The translations under genes and the position numbers were made by a program. The notes under the pieces are model-generated. The model saw nothing but the letters and a program-made list of their open reading frames with translations. It was not told where the DNA came from and made no database searches. Positions 1 through 7,834 of a stretch of 64,000 nt of DNA are shown piece after piece. The first letter of the stretch is position 1, and every line of letters starts with the position of its first letter. Source of the stretch: Nanobdellota archaeon. GTDB taxonomy: Archaea; Nanobdellota; Nanobdellia; Woesearchaeales; JAGLXL01. Location: contig JAGLXL010000004.1 in assembly GCA_023132895.1 (NCBI GenBank), positions 27,917 to 91,916 of the forward strand, given 5' to 3'.

Positions 1-2
1 AT

Positions 3-464
3 ATAATCGAAAATTTCGGATTTGATGTTGGAGGATATAGAAGAATAGTGCAAAATGAACAAGGATTAGTTTTTTCTGGGAGGGAATATAGGACAATAAA
101 GAGGATTGTTGATGACCCAAAATCAATTTTAAGAAATCCAAAAGAAGTTTTATTAGTTTTATCCCAAGGTTTAGCTAGATATGATGCTTTCCACAGATTT
201 AATTATGATATAGCAGTAATTATTAACAATAAGTATATATTCGGAGTGACCTATCAAGGTCCTTCAAAAGGGCACTGGGGTGATATTGATGATACAAATA
301 CACCAGATAAATTCAAAGAGGCGTATTTAGGAATTATTTGTTTAATTCATAATAATGCTTTTTATAGAAAAGTCATTAAGGAAATGCTAGCAGCAACAGT
401 GGATAAACCAGAGTTAAGATTACCAATTTATAATGTCTTTGGAAAGGTTATATGGCCTTCGTAA
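3..464 (+). CDS. Hypothetical protein, 5' end cut by window
   Basis: The frame is open from the window edge and ends with TAA at 462-464. A GTG at 48 could start a 138-residue protein, but the preceding codons (IIENFGFDVGGYRRI) read as normal protein, so the gene probably begins outside the window. The visible part is a mixed alpha/beta soluble protein without membrane segments. It includes a hydrophobic strand (YDIAVIINNKYIFGVTY) and an HWGDIDDTNTPDKF stretch. I do not recognise the family. No partner gene is visible on its strand; the next gene (PGK) converges on it after a 200-bp gap with a long hairpin. Confidence 0.6.
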   Translation: MIENFGFDVGGYRRIVQNEQGLVFSGREYRTIKRIVDDPKSILRNPKEVLLVLSQGLARYDAFHRFNYDIAVIINNKYIFGVTYQGPSKGHWGDIDDTNTPDKFKEAYLGIICLIHNNAFYRKVIKEMLAATVDKPELRLPIYNVFGKVIWPS

Positions 465-579
465 AAGTGTAATTTTAGTCTAGCCCCCGATTCTATTAAT
501 TAAAACATAAAGTGCGAAGCACATTCTTGAGTGTGTCCCCCTCTTATTTTTTTCTCTAAAAGTGTGTCCCGGAGCGATT

Positions 580-638
580 GAGTTTAATGTCCTATAACTC
601 AAGTTCGCAGAATTTGAGGGTTATAGGTCTTTAAACTC
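580..638. terminator. Long imperfect hairpin between convergent genes
   Basis: The arm starting gagtttaatgtcctataac pairs almost fully with the arm ending gttataggtctttaaactc, about 23 bp around a loop of about 11 nt (gttcgcagaat). It lies in the 204-bp gap between the convergent hypothetical gene and PGK. A bidirectional terminator or processing structure is the simplest reading. Upstream in the gap, gtgtgtccc occurs twice (near 531 and 562). Nothing else was seen there. Confidence 0.5.
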
Positions 639-668
639 AGGAATTTTGATTACCATAAATGGATATTT

Positions 669-1718
669 TTATTTGAATTTCTTCTGGTTTTTTTCCAAGG
701 CTTCAATGCCTGGGAGTTTTTTTCCTAATAAGAATTCTAGAGAGGCGCCGCCGCCAGTTGAAACCCAAGTCATTTTTTTGGTGAGTTTGTATTTATGGAT
801 AGCTTCGGCGCTTTCTCCGCCGCCAATGATTTTGACGGCCTTTCTTTTGGCAATGAAATTAGCGATTTGTTTTGTGCCCTTGGCGAATTTTGGTTTTTCA
901 AACATGCCTAAGGGGCCGTTCCAGATAATGGTTTTGGCTTTTTTTAAGTATGATTTAAAGAGTTTGATGGTTTTAGGTCCGATATCAAGGTGTCTGTTTT
1001 TTTTGTCTTTGGTGAAATCAACTGGGAGAATGATTTTTTTGTTTTTGATTTTGACGAGGTCGACAAGGCCAGAACCGACTAAAGCAAAGTTTGCTTTTTT
1101 GGCAATGGTTTTGAGGGCTTTGTACTTGTCTTCTTTGATACCACCAATCAGCCAGATTAGAGGTTTTTTTGGTTTGAGTGCTTTTTTGAGTTCTTTGATT
1201 TCTTTTTCAACCAAAAAGCCGGGTGCTGATGGAAGTAAGCTAGCTAAGGTATCAACCGAAGCATGCTTTCTGTGTAGGGTGGCAAAAGCATCATTGACAT
1301 AATAATCTGCGTTTTTAGATAGTTCTAAAGCAAAATTTTTGTTGTTGTTTTCTTCTTCAGAATAAAATCTAAGATTTTCTAATAAAACAACTTCTCCAGG
1401 AACCATTTTGTCGATAAAGCGATCAACTTCAGGGCCGATGCAGTCATTTAGTTTGTAAACATTTTTCTTGAGGAATTTTTTGAGTTCTTTGTAAACAGGA
1501 TCAAGTTTTAATTCAGGAACAATTTTGCCTTTTGGTTTGCCTAGATGTGTTATTAAAATAACCATGGCTTTTTTTTTGATTAAGTATTCAATAGTAGGCA
1601 ATGCTGTTTTGATTCTGGAATTGTCTTTGACCTTGCCTTTTTTGTCCAAAGGAACATTAAAGTCAACCCTAACCAAAACGTATTTGTTTTTGAATTTGAA
1701 TTTTTTTAAGGAGTTCAT
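669..1718 (-). CDS. pgk: Phosphoglycerate kinase
   Basis: Glycolytic/gluconeogenic kinase that interconverts 1,3-bisphosphoglycerate plus ADP and 3-phosphoglycerate plus ATP in the cytoplasm. Family signatures run in order: RVDFNVP near residue 17, THLGKPKG near 57, LLENLRFYSEE near 112, NDAFATLHRKHAS near 142, GGIKEDK near 192, WNGPLGMFE near 267, GGGESAEAI near 299 and STGGGASLEFLLGKKLPGIEAL near the end. At 349 residues it is shorter than typical PGKs (about 390-415), with loops trimmed in both lobes but the motifs kept. The ATG at 1718 is about 25 bp from a TATA box (1741-1750), which suggests a leaderless mRNA. GAPDH, the preceding pathway enzyme, is nearby on the same strand but separated by an opposite-strand gene. 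Confidence 0.95.
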   Translation of the reverse strand: MNSLKKFKFKNKYVLVRVDFNVPLDKKGKVKDNSRIKTALPTIEYLIKKKAMVILITHLGKPKGKIVPELKLDPVYKELKKFLKKNVYKLNDCIGPEVDRFIDKMVPGEVVLLENLRFYSEEENNNKNFALELSKNADYYVNDAFATLHRKHASVDTLASLLPSAPGFLVEKEIKELKKALKPKKPLIWLIGGIKEDKYKALKTIAKKANFALVGSGLVDLVKIKNKKIILPVDFTKDKKNRHLDIGPKTIKLFKSYLKKAKTIIWNGPLGMFEKPKFAKGTKQIANFIAKRKAVKIIGGGESAEAIHKYKLTKKMTWVSTGGGASLEFLLGKKLPGIEALEKNQKKFK

Positions 1719-1740
1719 ATGGAGAAGGAGTTTTTTTCAA

Positions 1741-1782
1741 TTTATAAAAGTTTGGTATGGAGATAAGATTTATATATCTCCT
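1741..1782. promoter_or_regulatory. Divergent promoter pair for pgk and coiled-coil gene
   Basis: Two TATA-like elements lie in the 80-bp divergent gap. On the minus strand cttttataaa (1741-1750) is about 25 bp before the pgk ATG. On the plus strand tttatatatct (about 1769-1779) is about 26 bp before the ATG at 1799. Both spacings fit archaeal leaderless transcripts. Confidence 0.6.
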
Positions 1783-1798
1783 TAGTTTTATTTTATTT

Positions 1799-2920
1799 AT
1801 GGCCAAGAAGCTAACTAATGAGATTAAACACGCTCTTAACTGGTTGGCTGCTGAGTTTAAATTCTTGAAGAAGTTGGATGAGGATCTTGGCAATATTGGA
1901 AAAGAAAAATTAGAACAGCAAGAAAAGGATTTAAAAAAAGACCGCAGAGTTGTTCGTTATATTGGAAGGGCTGAAAGAAGAGTAGAAGGAGATATTAAAG
2001 AGATTACCCAAGAATTAGAAACAGCAAAAAAAGAAACACTTACACAAGAAAAATTTGACGATTTACTTAAAGAAATTGAAGTTCCTGCCCACCAATTACT
2101 TAAAGAAGGTTCTTTATATGTTGGTAATTTGAGAAAGCAATTAAATACAATTCTAATAGATGTTCAATTAGGGATAAAATATCCTAAAAAAGAATTGAGA
2201 GCAATAGTTCAGAAGAAAATTGATGATTTGGAGTCAGAAGCTCAAGATATTGAAAAGTGGATTGCTGCCTTAGATGCAGCACTAAAGAAAGCAGCCTCAA
2301 TTTTTGATGGGGAAAACATAGCGAAAGCATTATTTACCTTGGCTAGGGATTCATTTGACAGAAAAGAGATTGAAAAGAAACTAAAACAAATCTCAACAAC
2401 TTTTGAGAATTTAGAAGAATCAACAGGATGGAATGAAATAAAATCTATAAATGGTTATAAAAAGCAAAAACAAAAAGTCAGTGAAGTATATCCTATTTTA
2501 AGAGATACTATTTATTCACTAATTCCAATTTATGATGAAGTTATTAATGAATTCAAAAATTGCAAGGATAAAATTGATAATGCTTGTGAAATTATTAATC
2601 AAAAAGATTTTAAAGTAGATGATATTTTGAAATTAAGAGAACAAGCAGGCATTCTTCAACATACATTTTACTTGGAATTAGAACTTCTTCTTACTTCAAA
2701 ATTATGGTGTAAGTCAATTACTTGGGATGTAAAAATGAGCCCCCAGTGGGAGTTTCAGAGAGAGATAATTCTTAGAGAGAAGGGCGACAGATATATCGAG
2801 AGCGCCAGAGATTTCGCAGAAACCACTCGTAATTTTTATACTAAAACAGCAAAAAGAGGTATTTCTATTCTTGATCATATTAATTTTTTGTTTGAAAAAG
2901 TTTTTGCTTTATTGAAATAA
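1799..2920 (+). CDS. Coiled-coil hypothetical protein
   Basis: A 373-residue highly charged, mostly helical protein. Residues about 10-160 are rich in K/E/Q with heptad-like spacing (for example KEKLEQQEKDLKKDRRVV and ELETAKKETLTQEKFDDLL), so extended coiled coils are likely. No catalytic motif, signal peptide or membrane segment is evident. The open frame extends upstream to an ATG at 1757, but the TATA box at about 1769-1779 lies inside that extension and is 26 bp before the ATG at 1799, so 1799 (MAKKLTNEIKHALNW) is the better start. It sits alone between the minus-strand pgk and gap genes. Function is unknown; a structural or scaffold role is a guess. Confidence 0.7.
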   Translation: MAKKLTNEIKHALNWLAAEFKFLKKLDEDLGNIGKEKLEQQEKDLKKDRRVVRYIGRAERRVEGDIKEITQELETAKKETLTQEKFDDLLKEIEVPAHQLLKEGSLYVGNLRKQLNTILIDVQLGIKYPKKELRAIVQKKIDDLESEAQDIEKWIAALDAALKKAASIFDGENIAKALFTLARDSFDRKEIEKKLKQISTTFENLEESTGWNEIKSINGYKKQKQKVSEVYPILRDTIYSLIPIYDEVINEFKNCKDKIDNACEIINQKDFKVDDILKLREQAGILQHTFYLELELLLTSKLWCKSITWDVKMSPQWEFQREIILREKGDRYIESARDFAETTRNFYTKTAKRGISILDHINFLFEKVFALLK

Positions 2921-2931
2921 CTTTGTTTGAA

Positions 2932-3921
2932 TCATTTCTTAGCCATGACCTTAAACATGTCCACCATTCGGCAGCTAAAGCCCCATTCATTGTCATACCA
3001 GGCAATGATTCTGACTAGATTGTCATGGACGTCGGTTAATTTGCTGTCAAAAATAGCTGAATGAGGATTGGTCAAAATGTCAGTGGAAACTAATTCTTCT
3101 GTTGAGTATTCAATAACTCCTTTTAATTCTTTCTGGGCAGCTTGTTTGATGATTTTGTTGATTTCTTTGACAGAAGTTTTTTTCTTGGCAATAAAAGTGA
3201 AATCAATGACTGAGCCGTCAACAACAGGTACGCGCATGGCCAGACCATCCATCTTGCCTTTTAATTCAGGGACAACTTTAGTGACAGCAACAGCTGCGCC
3301 AGTTGAAGTGGGAACAATGTTCTGGGCAGCAGCGCGGCAGCGTCTCATTTTTTTATTGGGGCCGTCAACTAAATTTTGAGTAGCGGTATAGGCATGGATA
3401 GTGTTTAAGAAGCCGCTAGCGATACCAACTTTATTACTGAGCAATTTAGCTAAAGGTGCGAGGCAGTTAGTGGTGCAAGAACCATTTGAAATTACTTTTT
3501 CCCCTTTGTATTCTTTATGATTGACACCATAAACATAAGTTGGGCAGCCATCTTTGCCTGGGGCTGAGATCAAAACTTTTTTTGCTCCGGCTTTGAGGTG
3601 TAATTTCGCGTCTTTGAGTTTAGTGAAACGGCCAGTGCATTCAGCAATAATGTCAACTTTATGTTTTTTCCATGGGAGCTTGGCTGGATCTTTTTCTGCA
3701 TAAACTGGGATTGTTTTTCCACTGATGACTAGGTTTTTTCCTTTGAAACTGACTTTTTTATTATAGCGGCCATGAACAGAATCATGTTTGAGGAGATAAG
3801 CTAAAGTTTCGATTGGAGTTAAATCGTTGATAGCGACTACTTTGATGTTTTTGCTCTCTAAGCCTGCTTTGAGAATCATGCGGCCGATTCTTCCGAAACC
3901 GTTAATTGCGACATTAATCAT
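2932..3921 (-). CDS. gap: Glyceraldehyde-3-phosphate dehydrogenase, class I
   Basis: Oxidises glyceraldehyde-3-phosphate to 1,3-bisphosphoglycerate with NAD(P). The Rossmann motif INGFGRIGRM is at the N-terminus and the catalytic motif SNGSCTTNCLAP places the nucleophile at Cys149 of a 329-residue protein. HAYTATQNLVDGP and the C-terminal WYDNEWGFSCRMVDM are classic class I signatures. Most archaea carry class II GAPDH, so this bacterial/eukaryotic-type enzyme points to old transfer or lineage-specific replacement. The start is the ATG at 3921: GAGGTG at 3928-3933 stands 6 nt before it, and the alternative GTG at 3930 is part of that ribosome binding site. A minus-strand TATA-like atttataag lies at 3958-3966. 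Confidence 0.96.
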   Translation of the reverse strand: MINVAINGFGRIGRMILKAGLESKNIKVVAINDLTPIETLAYLLKHDSVHGRYNKKVSFKGKNLVISGKTIPVYAEKDPAKLPWKKHKVDIIAECTGRFTKLKDAKLHLKAGAKKVLISAPGKDGCPTYVYGVNHKEYKGEKVISNGSCTTNCLAPLAKLLSNKVGIASGFLNTIHAYTATQNLVDGPNKKMRRCRAAAQNIVPTSTGAAVAVTKVVPELKGKMDGLAMRVPVVDGSVIDFTFIAKKKTSVKEINKIIKQAAQKELKGVIEYSTEELVSTDILTNPHSAIFDSKLTDVHDNLVRIIAWYDNEWGFSCRMVDMFKVMAKK

Positions 3922-4024
3922 TTGAAACACCTCTTTAGGTTAATTAAATTATTTAGGCTTATAAATTTTTCTTCGGGGAAATAACAAAAAGATTAAAAAA
4001 CTTTAAAACCATTCCAAAGAAATA

Positions 4025-4240
4025 ATGAAGAAAAAAGAGAAACTCTGGCCAAAATTGATTTTTCCGATATTTTTGATTGTTACTTTTTCTGTTGTTTATG
4101 TTTTTGGACCAAAATATACTGGTTTTCATGTCTATGAAGGTTCTGGGGTTTCCAACAATCTTCTTTTAATCTTTGTTTTGATGTTTGTTTTTGTTTTGAT
4201 GTTTATAGTTTTGAAAGAAGCAGTGTTTAAATTAAAGTAG
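4025..4240 (+). CDS. Small two-helix membrane protein
   Basis: A 71-residue protein beginning KKKEKLWPK, then a hydrophobic helix at about residues 10-27 (LIFPIFLIVTFSVVYVFG), a short loop (PKYTGFHVYEGSGVSN) and a second helix at about 45-64, with a basic C-terminus. By the positive-inside rule both ends should be cytoplasmic. The family is not recognised. It is divergent from gap with about 100 bp of AT-rich promoter DNA between them and is followed by a T-run (4241-4247) and a structured repeat. Confidence 0.65.
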   Translation: MKKKEKLWPKLIFPIFLIVTFSVVYVFGPKYTGFHVYEGSGVSNNLLLIFVLMFVFVLMFIVLKEAVFKLK

Positions 4241-4261
4241 TTTTTTTATTCTGGTAACGAA

Positions 4262-4300
4262 AAATCTCTGTCACTTCGCTACGCTCGTTCCTTGAGATTT
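4262..4300. repeat. Hairpin element with conserved loop (copy A)
   Basis: Stem aaatctc/gagattt encloses a loop which, read on the minus strand, begins GAACGAGCG and ends GCGAAGTGA. The same loop ends (GAACG...AGTGA) occur with different stems inside the NSUN gene (4957-4976) and at 38759-38780. It lies between two convergent genes, so it could also act as a terminator. Confidence 0.55.
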
Positions 4301-4311
4301 GTTTGTCAGAT

Positions 4312-5310
4312 TTATATTTTCCTTATTCTAGTGACAAAAAATCCTTCAGTATCATTATCCTGAGGCCAGATTCTTAAACATTTCTTGATTTCTAGTGAGA
4401 ATCTTTTGTTGTTGAATTCTAAAACAGCTGGCGAGCGTTTTAATCCTGGCAGTTCTTCTTTTTTGATTTCATCTATTTTGGCGTTGGGGTATTTTTTTAT
4501 TAGGAAATCAATGACTCCTTCATCTTCTTCTGGTTCTAAGGTGCAGGTGCTGTAAACTAAAGTGCCGCCTGGTTTGAGCATTTTGAAACCGGTTTCTAGG
4601 AGTTGTTTTTGCTGTCCGCATAAACGTTTGACCATATTGGGATTCCAGATAGTCAATGTTTTGAGAGATTTTCTAATGGTGCCAGTGCCTGAGCAAGGTG
4701 CATCAACTAAAATTCTGTCAAATTGCAAGTCTTTGTAATACTGGCCAGGGATTAAGGTTGTAATAGTATTGGTTATTCCTAATCTTTGGATGTTCATGTT
4801 CAAAGGAACCATTCTGAGGCCTTTGTAGTCATTGGCGATGAGAAGACCTTGATTTTTCATGTATTGGGCAATCTGGGTTGTTTTGGAGCCAGGTGAAGCG
4901 CAGAGGTCGAGAATAGTTTCGCCGGCGCTTTGAGAACCCTTTGGTTTCTCTAACCCCTTCTCACTTTCGTTCGAAGATTTTGGTTGGAGAACTATGGGTG
5001 GAATCATAGAAGCTGCTTCCTGAACAAAAAAATACCCTAAATGGTGTTCAATTAGATTGCCTACATCTCTTCTATCCTCTCTTTCAACCCAAAATCCTTG
5101 TTGGCACCATGGGATGGGTTTAAGTTTCCAGTCTTTTAATCGCTTTTTGATTTCTGGAATGGTTGTTTTGAGAGTGTTGACGCGAATTGAACGTCTGAGG
5201 AATGATAGAGAGTATTTTTTAAATTCTTTGAAATCAGTTAATTGAGAGTATCTTTTGATGAATTCTGGTTTAAATTCCAGTTGTTCTGACTTAGGGATTG
5301 GTTTGAGCAT
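4312..5310 (-). CDS. NSUN-type RNA (cytosine-5) methyltransferase
   Basis: NOL1/NOP2/Sun-family SAM-dependent m5C methyltransferase acting on tRNA or rRNA. The SAM site LDLCASPGSKTTQIA is near residue 130. The two catalytic cysteines are in DAPCSGTG (Cys206) and YSTCTLEPEEDEG (Cys256). The N-terminal FVQEAASMIPPIVL block is typical. At 332 residues it is close to family length but carries an unusual insertion of roughly 20 residues (about 108-128, KSSNESEKGLEKPKGS) exactly between the QEAAS block and the SAM loop, where relatives usually have only a few residues. The inserted DNA contains hairpins of the dispersed repeat family. The substrate position cannot be told from sequence. Confidence 0.9.
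   Translation of the reverse strand: MLKPIPKSEQLEFKPEFIKRYSQLTDFKEFKKYSLSFLRRSIRVNTLKTTIPEIKKRLKDWKLKPIPWCQQGFWVEREDRRDVGNLIEHHLGYFFVQEAASMIPPIVLQPKSSNESEKGLEKPKGSQSAGETILDLCASPGSKTTQIAQYMKNQGLLIANDYKGLRMVPLNMNIQRLGITNTITTLIPGQYYKDLQFDRILVDAPCSGTGTIRKSLKTLTIWNPNMVKRLCGQQKQLLETGFKMLKPGGTLVYSTCTLEPEEDEGVIDFLIKKYPNAKIDEIKKEELPGLKRSPAVLEFNNKRFSLEIKKCLRIWPQDNDTEGFFVTRIRKI
4932..4976. repeat. Hairpin element inserted in frame in NSUN gene (copy H)
   Basis: Two palindromes lie in the coding sequence: gagaacc/ggtttctc (4932-4950, one bulge) and cttc/gaag (4957-4976) enclosing a 12-nt loop that reads GAACGAAAGTGA on the minus strand. The loop matches GAACGCGAGTGA in the tandem hairpins at 38759-38780. 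The interval corresponds to the extra residues of the methyltransferase. Confidence 0.6.
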
Positions 5311-5335
5311 TTTAAATATTTGGGAACAAAAACGC

Positions 5336-5390
5336 GGGGATTTTCAATCCCCTGGGTTTTGGAATATAAAATTCCAAAACCTTTATAAAT
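5336..5390 (+). repeat. Tandem hairpins ending in TATA box (copy B)
   Basis: Stem ggggatt/aatcccc with a 3-nt loop (5336-5352) is followed by ctggg and an 11-bp perfect stem ggttttggaat/attccaaaacc with a 5-nt loop (5355-5381), then directly by tttataaat, the likely TATA box of the next gene. The order hairpin, CTGGGnTTT, hairpin, ACCTTTATAAAT is the same as at 38468-38524, although the stem sequences differ. Confidence 0.7.
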
Positions 5391-5396
5391 AATTCC

Positions 5397-6122
5397 TTGA
5401 AAAGTGAGTTTGCAGTGGTAAGAGTAACTTTAGATGGAAGAGTCGAACATTGTTTTAGACTTTTAAATAGTCGTAGAAAATGCGAATTCTTAGGTTTTTT
5501 CCCTGAGGAAGGTGCAACACAGTCTGACCTGACTGAAGCAGAAATTTTCAATTCTAATAAAAGTGTTGTTCATTATTATTTAGAACCTTATCGGTCATTT
5601 TTTAATTTTGAAAGAAAAGAAGACGACTTCCATTTCAAATTAATGACACTAAATGAAAGTGGACAAGACTTACAAAAAATAACAAGATATATGATTTTGA
5701 TTGATTATGAGTTAAATGAAAAGAAGAGGAATAAAATTGATTATCTCACTATTTTTTTGGAAAGGGGAAATCCAAAGAGAATGCTTCAAGTAATAAGTAA
5801 AATTTATTTTAATGGGGCTAGAACTGTTAATACTTTAAGTCGTTTTAGAGGTGATCGTAATACCAAGAAATTAGTTGAGAGATTGGAAGATTTCGGTCTG
5901 GTTAAGACTAGAGTTGTTCAAGAGAGAAGAAAACAAACATACATTAACCACACAGCGCTAGGCCAGAAATATTTTTATAGGCTTTTTCTTCCAGTTATTG
6001 AGTACATTACAGCATCATGCGAACCAGTAAATTGTGAATTATATCAGTACGTAGTTAAACATTGGGATACTTTTGTCAATAAAAAAGGTAATGGCTGGGC
6101 TGATAAACTCAAAGCTGTTTAA
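5397..6122 (+). CDS. Winged-helix transcription regulator, unknown N-terminal domain
   Basis: A 241-residue soluble protein. Residues about 1-125 form an unrecognised alpha/beta domain. Residues about 130-215 look like a winged helix: a helix (PKRMLQVISKIYF), a recognition-like segment (TVNTLSRFRGDRNTKKLVERLEDFGLV) and a wing (KTRVVQERRKQTYINHTALGQKYF). The first codon is uncertain: TTG at 5397 keeps the full frame, while GTG at 5415 lies about 28 bp from the TATA box (5381-5390) and could be a leaderless start. The 3' end overlaps the convergent elp3 gene by 14 bp. A role as local regulator is inferred only from the fold. Confidence 0.7.
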   Translation: MKSEFAVVRVTLDGRVEHCFRLLNSRRKCEFLGFFPEEGATQSDLTEAEIFNSNKSVVHYYLEPYRSFFNFERKEDDFHFKLMTLNESGQDLQKITRYMILIDYELNEKKRNKIDYLTIFLERGNPKRMLQVISKIYFNGARTVNTLSRFRGDRNTKKLVERLEDFGLVKTRVVQERRKQTYINHTALGQKYFYRLFLPVIEYITASCEPVNCELYQYVVKHWDTFVNKKGNGWADKLKAV

Positions 6123-7737
6123 CCATATAGAATTCTTGTTTCTTGTATCCTAATTTTTTGTAATATTCTCTGACGCCGATACCTGAGATTATTTTGAGTG
6201 TTTTGTTTTGGGCGATTTGTTCTGCTATTTTGATGAGTTGTTTGCCTAGACCTTGGTGTTGGATACTGCCTTTTTGTCCTAGTTTAGTGGCCTGGCCGTA
6301 AACATGGAGTTCTCTGATGCCAGCTTCTTTGTTGATTCTTAGTCTACAGAAACCGAGAAGAAGATTGTTTTTAGTGTCTTCTACTGAGATGAAATATTCG
6401 GTTCCTTGTGAAGCTTGATATTTTATTTTTAAGATTTTGACATGGTGCCAGTCAATGGTTTTGTTTTTTGGTTCTCTACATCTGATACACTGACAGTTAG
6501 GTTTGTATTTTTGATGGATTAATTGTCTGAGATTAGTCAAGCCAACACCAGCGACTGTTTGATAAGTGGGAATATCTCTTTGGACTCTCATGATTCTGCA
6601 GTATTTAGGGATAAACTGTTTTATTTCTGAGATAAGTTTGGCTGCTTTTTTGGTGGTTAAGGGTTTGTATTTTTTCTTTTTGTAAAGCTCATAAAGCTCA
6701 GTTCCTTTGGTGACCATGCAAGGATAAATTTTGAGGGCGTCTGGTTTAAAATCCGGGTTTTTGAAAAGTTCTTTGAACATTTGTTTGTCTTTTTTGATTG
6801 AAGAACCTGGCAGTCCGGGCATGATGTGATAGCCGACTTTGAGGAAGGTTTGTTTGAGAAGTTTGGTGGCTTGGATGGTGTCTTCAATTGTATGACCTCT
6901 TTTAATTTTTTTAAGGACTTGGTTGTCAATATGCTGGACACCTAATTCGACACGGGTGGTTCCTAATCTTAACATTTGTTTGATATGTTTTTGTTGGCAG
7001 TAATCTGGGCGGGTTTCAATGCAGATGGCGATGCAACGAACGTTTGAGGTTTGGTTGATTTTTTGTTCTTTTTCGAGATTACTTTTTTTCCTGAGTTTTT
7101 CTAATTTTTTGTGGATTTTTTTGGTTCTTTCTGGATCGCCGACTGGGCCAGGGAGGTAGAAGAATTTTTTGAACTTAGTTATGTTGAATTTATTTTTGGT
7201 GAAAAAGAGTTTGGAGAAGTCATTCATGGCTTTGAAAGCATAAATGATGAAATCATCCTGGTATTTTTTTGGGAATGACGGGAAAGTTCCGCCCATGACA
7301 ATGAGTTCGATTTTGTTGATGTCATGGCCGAGGACAATGTATTGTTCCAGACGGTTGAAGACTTGCAAGTAAGAGTCGTATTTGTTTCTAATGCCCCTCA
7401 TGGTGGCTGGTTCTTTGCCGGTGTAAGACTGAGGAACATCTCCAAAATGGGAGTTAGGACCGCCTGGGCACATCAAGCATTTGCCATGGGGACATTTAAA
7501 AGGTCTGGTCATGACGGCAATTGGTGAAACTCCTGAGATGGTTCGGGTTGGTTTGGTGAGGAGTTTGTTTTTGATTTTTTTGAGGTCGCTTTCTTTGGCG
7601 TGGAGAAGGATTTCAAAATTAGTCGGCGGTTTATGGACTTTGTATTTTTTGCAGAGTTCTCTTTTTAGTTGAGAGAATTGTTTAGATGAAAGTGATTGTT
7701 TTCTCAGGTTTTGGATTAGTTCTTGGTAAATGTTCAT
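6109..7737 (-). CDS. elp3: Elp3-type tRNA uridine-34 carboxymethyltransferase
   Basis: Radical SAM/acetyltransferase fusion that modifies the wobble uridine of tRNA using acetyl-CoA and SAM. The cluster motif CPHGKCLMCPGGP is near residue 84, followed by the family stretch SYTGKEPATMRGIRNKYDSY and the ELGVQHID segment. The C-terminal GNAT domain covers about residues 400-542, with HVYGQATKLGQKGSIQHQG before its acetyl-CoA loop and the typical ending REYYKKLGYKK. At 542 residues it is full length. In archaea Elp3 works without the rest of Elongator. It stands alone, convergent with the winged-helix gene. Confidence 0.95.
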   Translation of the reverse strand: MNIYQELIQNLRKQSLSSKQFSQLKRELCKKYKVHKPPTNFEILLHAKESDLKKIKNKLLTKPTRTISGVSPIAVMTRPFKCPHGKCLMCPGGPNSHFGDVPQSYTGKEPATMRGIRNKYDSYLQVFNRLEQYIVLGHDINKIELIVMGGTFPSFPKKYQDDFIIYAFKAMNDFSKLFFTKNKFNITKFKKFFYLPGPVGDPERTKKIHKKLEKLRKKSNLEKEQKINQTSNVRCIAICIETRPDYCQQKHIKQMLRLGTTRVELGVQHIDNQVLKKIKRGHTIEDTIQATKLLKQTFLKVGYHIMPGLPGSSIKKDKQMFKELFKNPDFKPDALKIYPCMVTKGTELYELYKKKKYKPLTTKKAAKLISEIKQFIPKYCRIMRVQRDIPTYQTVAGVGLTNLRQLIHQKYKPNCQCIRCREPKNKTIDWHHVKILKIKYQASQGTEYFISVEDTKNNLLLGFCRLRINKEAGIRELHVYGQATKLGQKGSIQHQGLGKQLIKIAEQIAQNKTLKIISGIGVREYYKKLGYKKQEFYMVKQL

Positions 7738-7834
7738 AGAGAATAAATTTTAAGGCTAGCTTTATAAATCTTTTTCAAACATAAGCTCTAACTACTTCTT
7801 TTAAAAATAAAAAAAATAAAAAATTAAAAAAAAT

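Noticed and set aside
580..638. Long hairpin as a structured RNA gene
   Set aside because: A single imperfect stem between convergent genes is better explained as a terminator; no box C/D, H/ACA or tRNA-like features were seen.
646..1302. 218-codon plus-strand ORF opposite pgk
   Set aside because: It is the complement of a well-supported pgk with all family motifs; the hydrophobic text is a codon-complement effect.
1757..1798. Upstream ATG for the coiled-coil gene
   Set aside because: The likely TATA box lies inside this stretch and is correctly spaced for a leaderless start at 1799.
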